The position numbers were made by a program, and so were the translations under genes. 57,673 nt of DNA, taken from positions 1 through 57,673 of the IMG/VR virus record IMGVR_UViG_3300050821_002527; one strand, 5' to 3'. Origin of the DNA: a virus. The notes beneath the pieces are model-generated. The model was not told the DNA's origin and searched no databases. It worked only from the letters and a program-made list of their open reading frames with translations. Shown here piece after piece: positions 56,441 to 57,673 of the stretch; positions within the stretch are counted from its first letter, which is position 1, and each line of letters starts with the position of its first letter.

Positions 56441-57311
56441 CTAATTTCTCAGTTACATTCATGTCGACCTTTATATTTTCACGATATTCAGGTTTCTTGA
56501 CACTAAGTACCTTGGTTAAGAGCTTATCATTACCTGCAAGGGCCAATTGTATGGCTCTTTCTTCTAAAGCTAAGTGGGCTAAGGGGTCTGCTTCCTTAAT
56601 TCGAGCAGCAAATATGATATTGCGAGCAATTTCTTGGAAATATTCGAAGGGAGTGACATCTATAGCGTCTCTAGCTGTTGCCATGTCTCCAGTATTGATG
56701 TAGACTTCAATAAGTCGATTATACTTTTCGGTAGTCCAGATGAAGCCACTTGAATCTTTAACCTTCTTTATCCCTAATCTCTCTTCGAGAGAATCATAAG
56801 CCTTTTTAAATACTTCTGAATAAGCTAATCTGGCATCAATTTGAGCTTCAGCTACTTGAGTAGATGCGCAGGCTGCTTTAAAGTCTTTATGGTAAGCGTA
56901 CGCTTCAAGGAATTTTTTCTCCCAAGAATCTACTTGTTGAGGTTTTTCTACCTTAACAACAATTTGCTTATTATTCTTTCGAGAAAAATGCCGAGTATCG
57001 AGGCCAGTTTTCTCTCCAATAGGAGGTTTACTAGTTTTAGCTCTATGACAGTCTACGCAAATACGGGCGTTAGACGTGTATCTCGGGGCCACATGTCCGT
57101 ATCTACAGGGGGTGCCGATATAGAAGTAGGGCCACTTTCTAAATTGAGCTTCCTCCAAAGATATATACCGGGTAGGCATATGATTAAAGAGATCAGGAAC
57201 ACCTTTCCTATTAGTTGGAGCAATTTGACTAATTTCATTAAGGGTCAGTACCGGGAAGGTAGTTAGTGGCTTCGAGGTATTTAATGGCTCTTCTAAGGTT
57301 ATTTGGGTCAT
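56256..57311 (-). CDS. Small terminase-like protein with N-terminal zinc ribbon (351 aa)
   Basis: Residues about 65-95 form a zinc-ribbon (PCRYGHVAPRYTSNARICVD, CHRAK). A helix-turn-helix-like region (AACASTQVAEAQIDARLAYS) and a C-terminal part (AIQLALAGNDKLLTKVLSVK, KPEYRENIKV) typical of terminase small subunits follow. It would bind the packaging site. Start ATG 57311 overlaps endonuclease VII by 74 bp; a shorter start at 57179 is possible. At 351 aa it is about twice the usual size of a small terminase. Confidence 0.72.
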   Translation of the reverse strand: MTQITLEEPLNTSKPLTTFPVLTLNEISQIAPTNRKGVPDLFNHMPTRYISLEEAQFRKWPYFYIGTPCRYGHVAPRYTSNARICVDCHRAKTSKPPIGEKTGLDTRHFSRKNNKQIVVKVEKPQQVDSWEKKFLEAYAYHKDFKAACASTQVAEAQIDARLAYSEVFKKAYDSLEERLGIKKVKDSSGFIWTTEKYNRLIEVYINTGDMATARDAIDVTPFEYFQEIARNIIFAARIKEADPLAHLALEERAIQLALAGNDKLLTKVLSVKKPEYRENIKVDMNVTEKLDDRELNSKLNRLLEKLRPSFIEAEVTDLGASRADPVPRVAGRARKKAQSKEDQPVLQLTSG

Positions 57312-57673
57312 CTCTAAAATTACCTAGACCTATATTACAATTTGAACATACCCAACCTCTAAATATATTAGTCTTATGACAATGATCTAAACATAAACGT
57401 TTATTTATTTTGGACTCAATGCCACAAATTTCACAATTAGGAGGTTCTGGACGAGTAGGAATAGGATAGTTTTTTCTTTTAAACCTTAACCTATTAGCAA
57501 TAACTTTATCTGGATTATCTTTAGCCCATTGAGTTACATAAGCTCTTTTAGCGTCTCTATATTTATAATACTGTTCCCTAGCTTTAGCTTGTCGCTTAGC
57601 TCTATACTCTGGATCAGTTTTATATCGTAAAGCTCTCTTTGCGTCCCAGCGTTTCTGGTCTTCTTTACTGTTC
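57238..57673 (-). CDS. Recombination endonuclease VII (HNH), N-terminus at window edge
   Basis: 144 residues are visible. CEICGIESK, then LCLDHCHKTNIFRGWVCSNC, GLGNFRDDPNNLRRAIKYLE match the endonuclease VII/His-Me finger fold (zinc Cys pairs plus the DHCH catalytic centre). It resolves branched DNA before packaging, or acts as a homing-type nuclease. If base 57673 joins base 1, GTG at 2-1-57673 starts a full-length 145-aa protein overlapping the 70-aa gene as GTGA. Confidence 0.9.
   Translation of the reverse strand, partial: NSKEDQKRWDAKRALRYKTDPEYRAKRQAKAREQYYKYRDAKRAYVTQWAKDNPDKVIANRLRFKRKNYPIPTRPEPPNCEICGIESKINKRLCLDHCHKTNIFRGWVCSNCNIGLGNFRDDPNNLRRAIKYLEATNYLPGTDP

Noticed and set aside
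1-57673. CRISPR array, insertion sequence, integrase or attachment site
   Set aside because: No regularly spaced identical repeats, no transposase or recombinase motif and no tRNA-end duplication were seen.
1-57673. Phage single-subunit RNA polymerase or phiEco32-like sigma factor
   Set aside because: No protein with the polymerase motifs or sigma regions was recognised, despite the T7-like replication genes and phiEco32-like ligase cluster.

Overview
The window is almost certainly the genome of a virulent tailed phage with a short tail that infects a Gram-negative bacterium. Portal, coat, tail-hub (gp10-like) and tail-accessory (gp4-like) proteins are of the P22 type. DNA replication genes are T7-like: family A polymerase, DnaB-type helicase, Toprim primase, 5'-3' exonuclease and endonuclease I. 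No integrase, repressor/integration module or phage RNA polymerase is visible. Consensus sigma70 promoters suggest transcription by host RNA polymerase. A Gram-negative host is inferred from a lipobox protein, T4-type muramidase, holins and Shine-Dalgarno (SD)/sigma70 signals. The gene set around 13-20 kb is the one known from phiEco32-type phages.

Layout. (a) 1-4010, minus strand: small leftward genes, interrupted at 1443-2372 by a gene-free region packed with perfect hairpins. (b) 4011-4614: divergent control region. (c) 4621-35165, plus strand: early/middle genes. These are a first gene ending in a chain of strong terminators; a Cys-rich repeat protein; a PRPP-synthetase-like plus NAMPT-like pair; a GNAT; an SPFH lipoprotein; an amidoligase/ATP-grasp/glutamine-amidotransferase/GGCT cluster; tRNA-Leu(UAA); replication genes; and a nucleotide/RNA module (RNA ligase, endonuclease I, DUF5664, HAD, metallophosphoesterase, SLOG-like). 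(d) 35162-57673, minus strand: virion and lysis genes, read leftward from endonuclease VII and the terminase through portal, scaffold, coat, decoration, tail hub, tailspike, fibre, lysis cassette and ejection proteins. The two transcription units meet at 35162-35165 sharing only the bases of their stop codons.

Joining base 57673 to base 1 gives a GTGA stop/start overlap between the gene cut at the left edge and the endonuclease VII gene cut at the right edge. The window is therefore probably a complete circularly permuted genome, and the leftward genes at 1-4010 lie upstream of the late operon.

The observations most worth following are the two-gene NAD+-restoring cassette without an adenylyltransferase (NARP1-like), the predicted peptide-ligating gene cluster, a large terminase split into two proteins by a small gene, an endonuclease I gene whose only usable start is ATT, a frameshifted 5'-3' exonuclease, and the hairpin arrays at 1.5-2.1 kb and 4.2-4.4 kb. 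Family assignments come from recognising motifs by eye; no database search was run.
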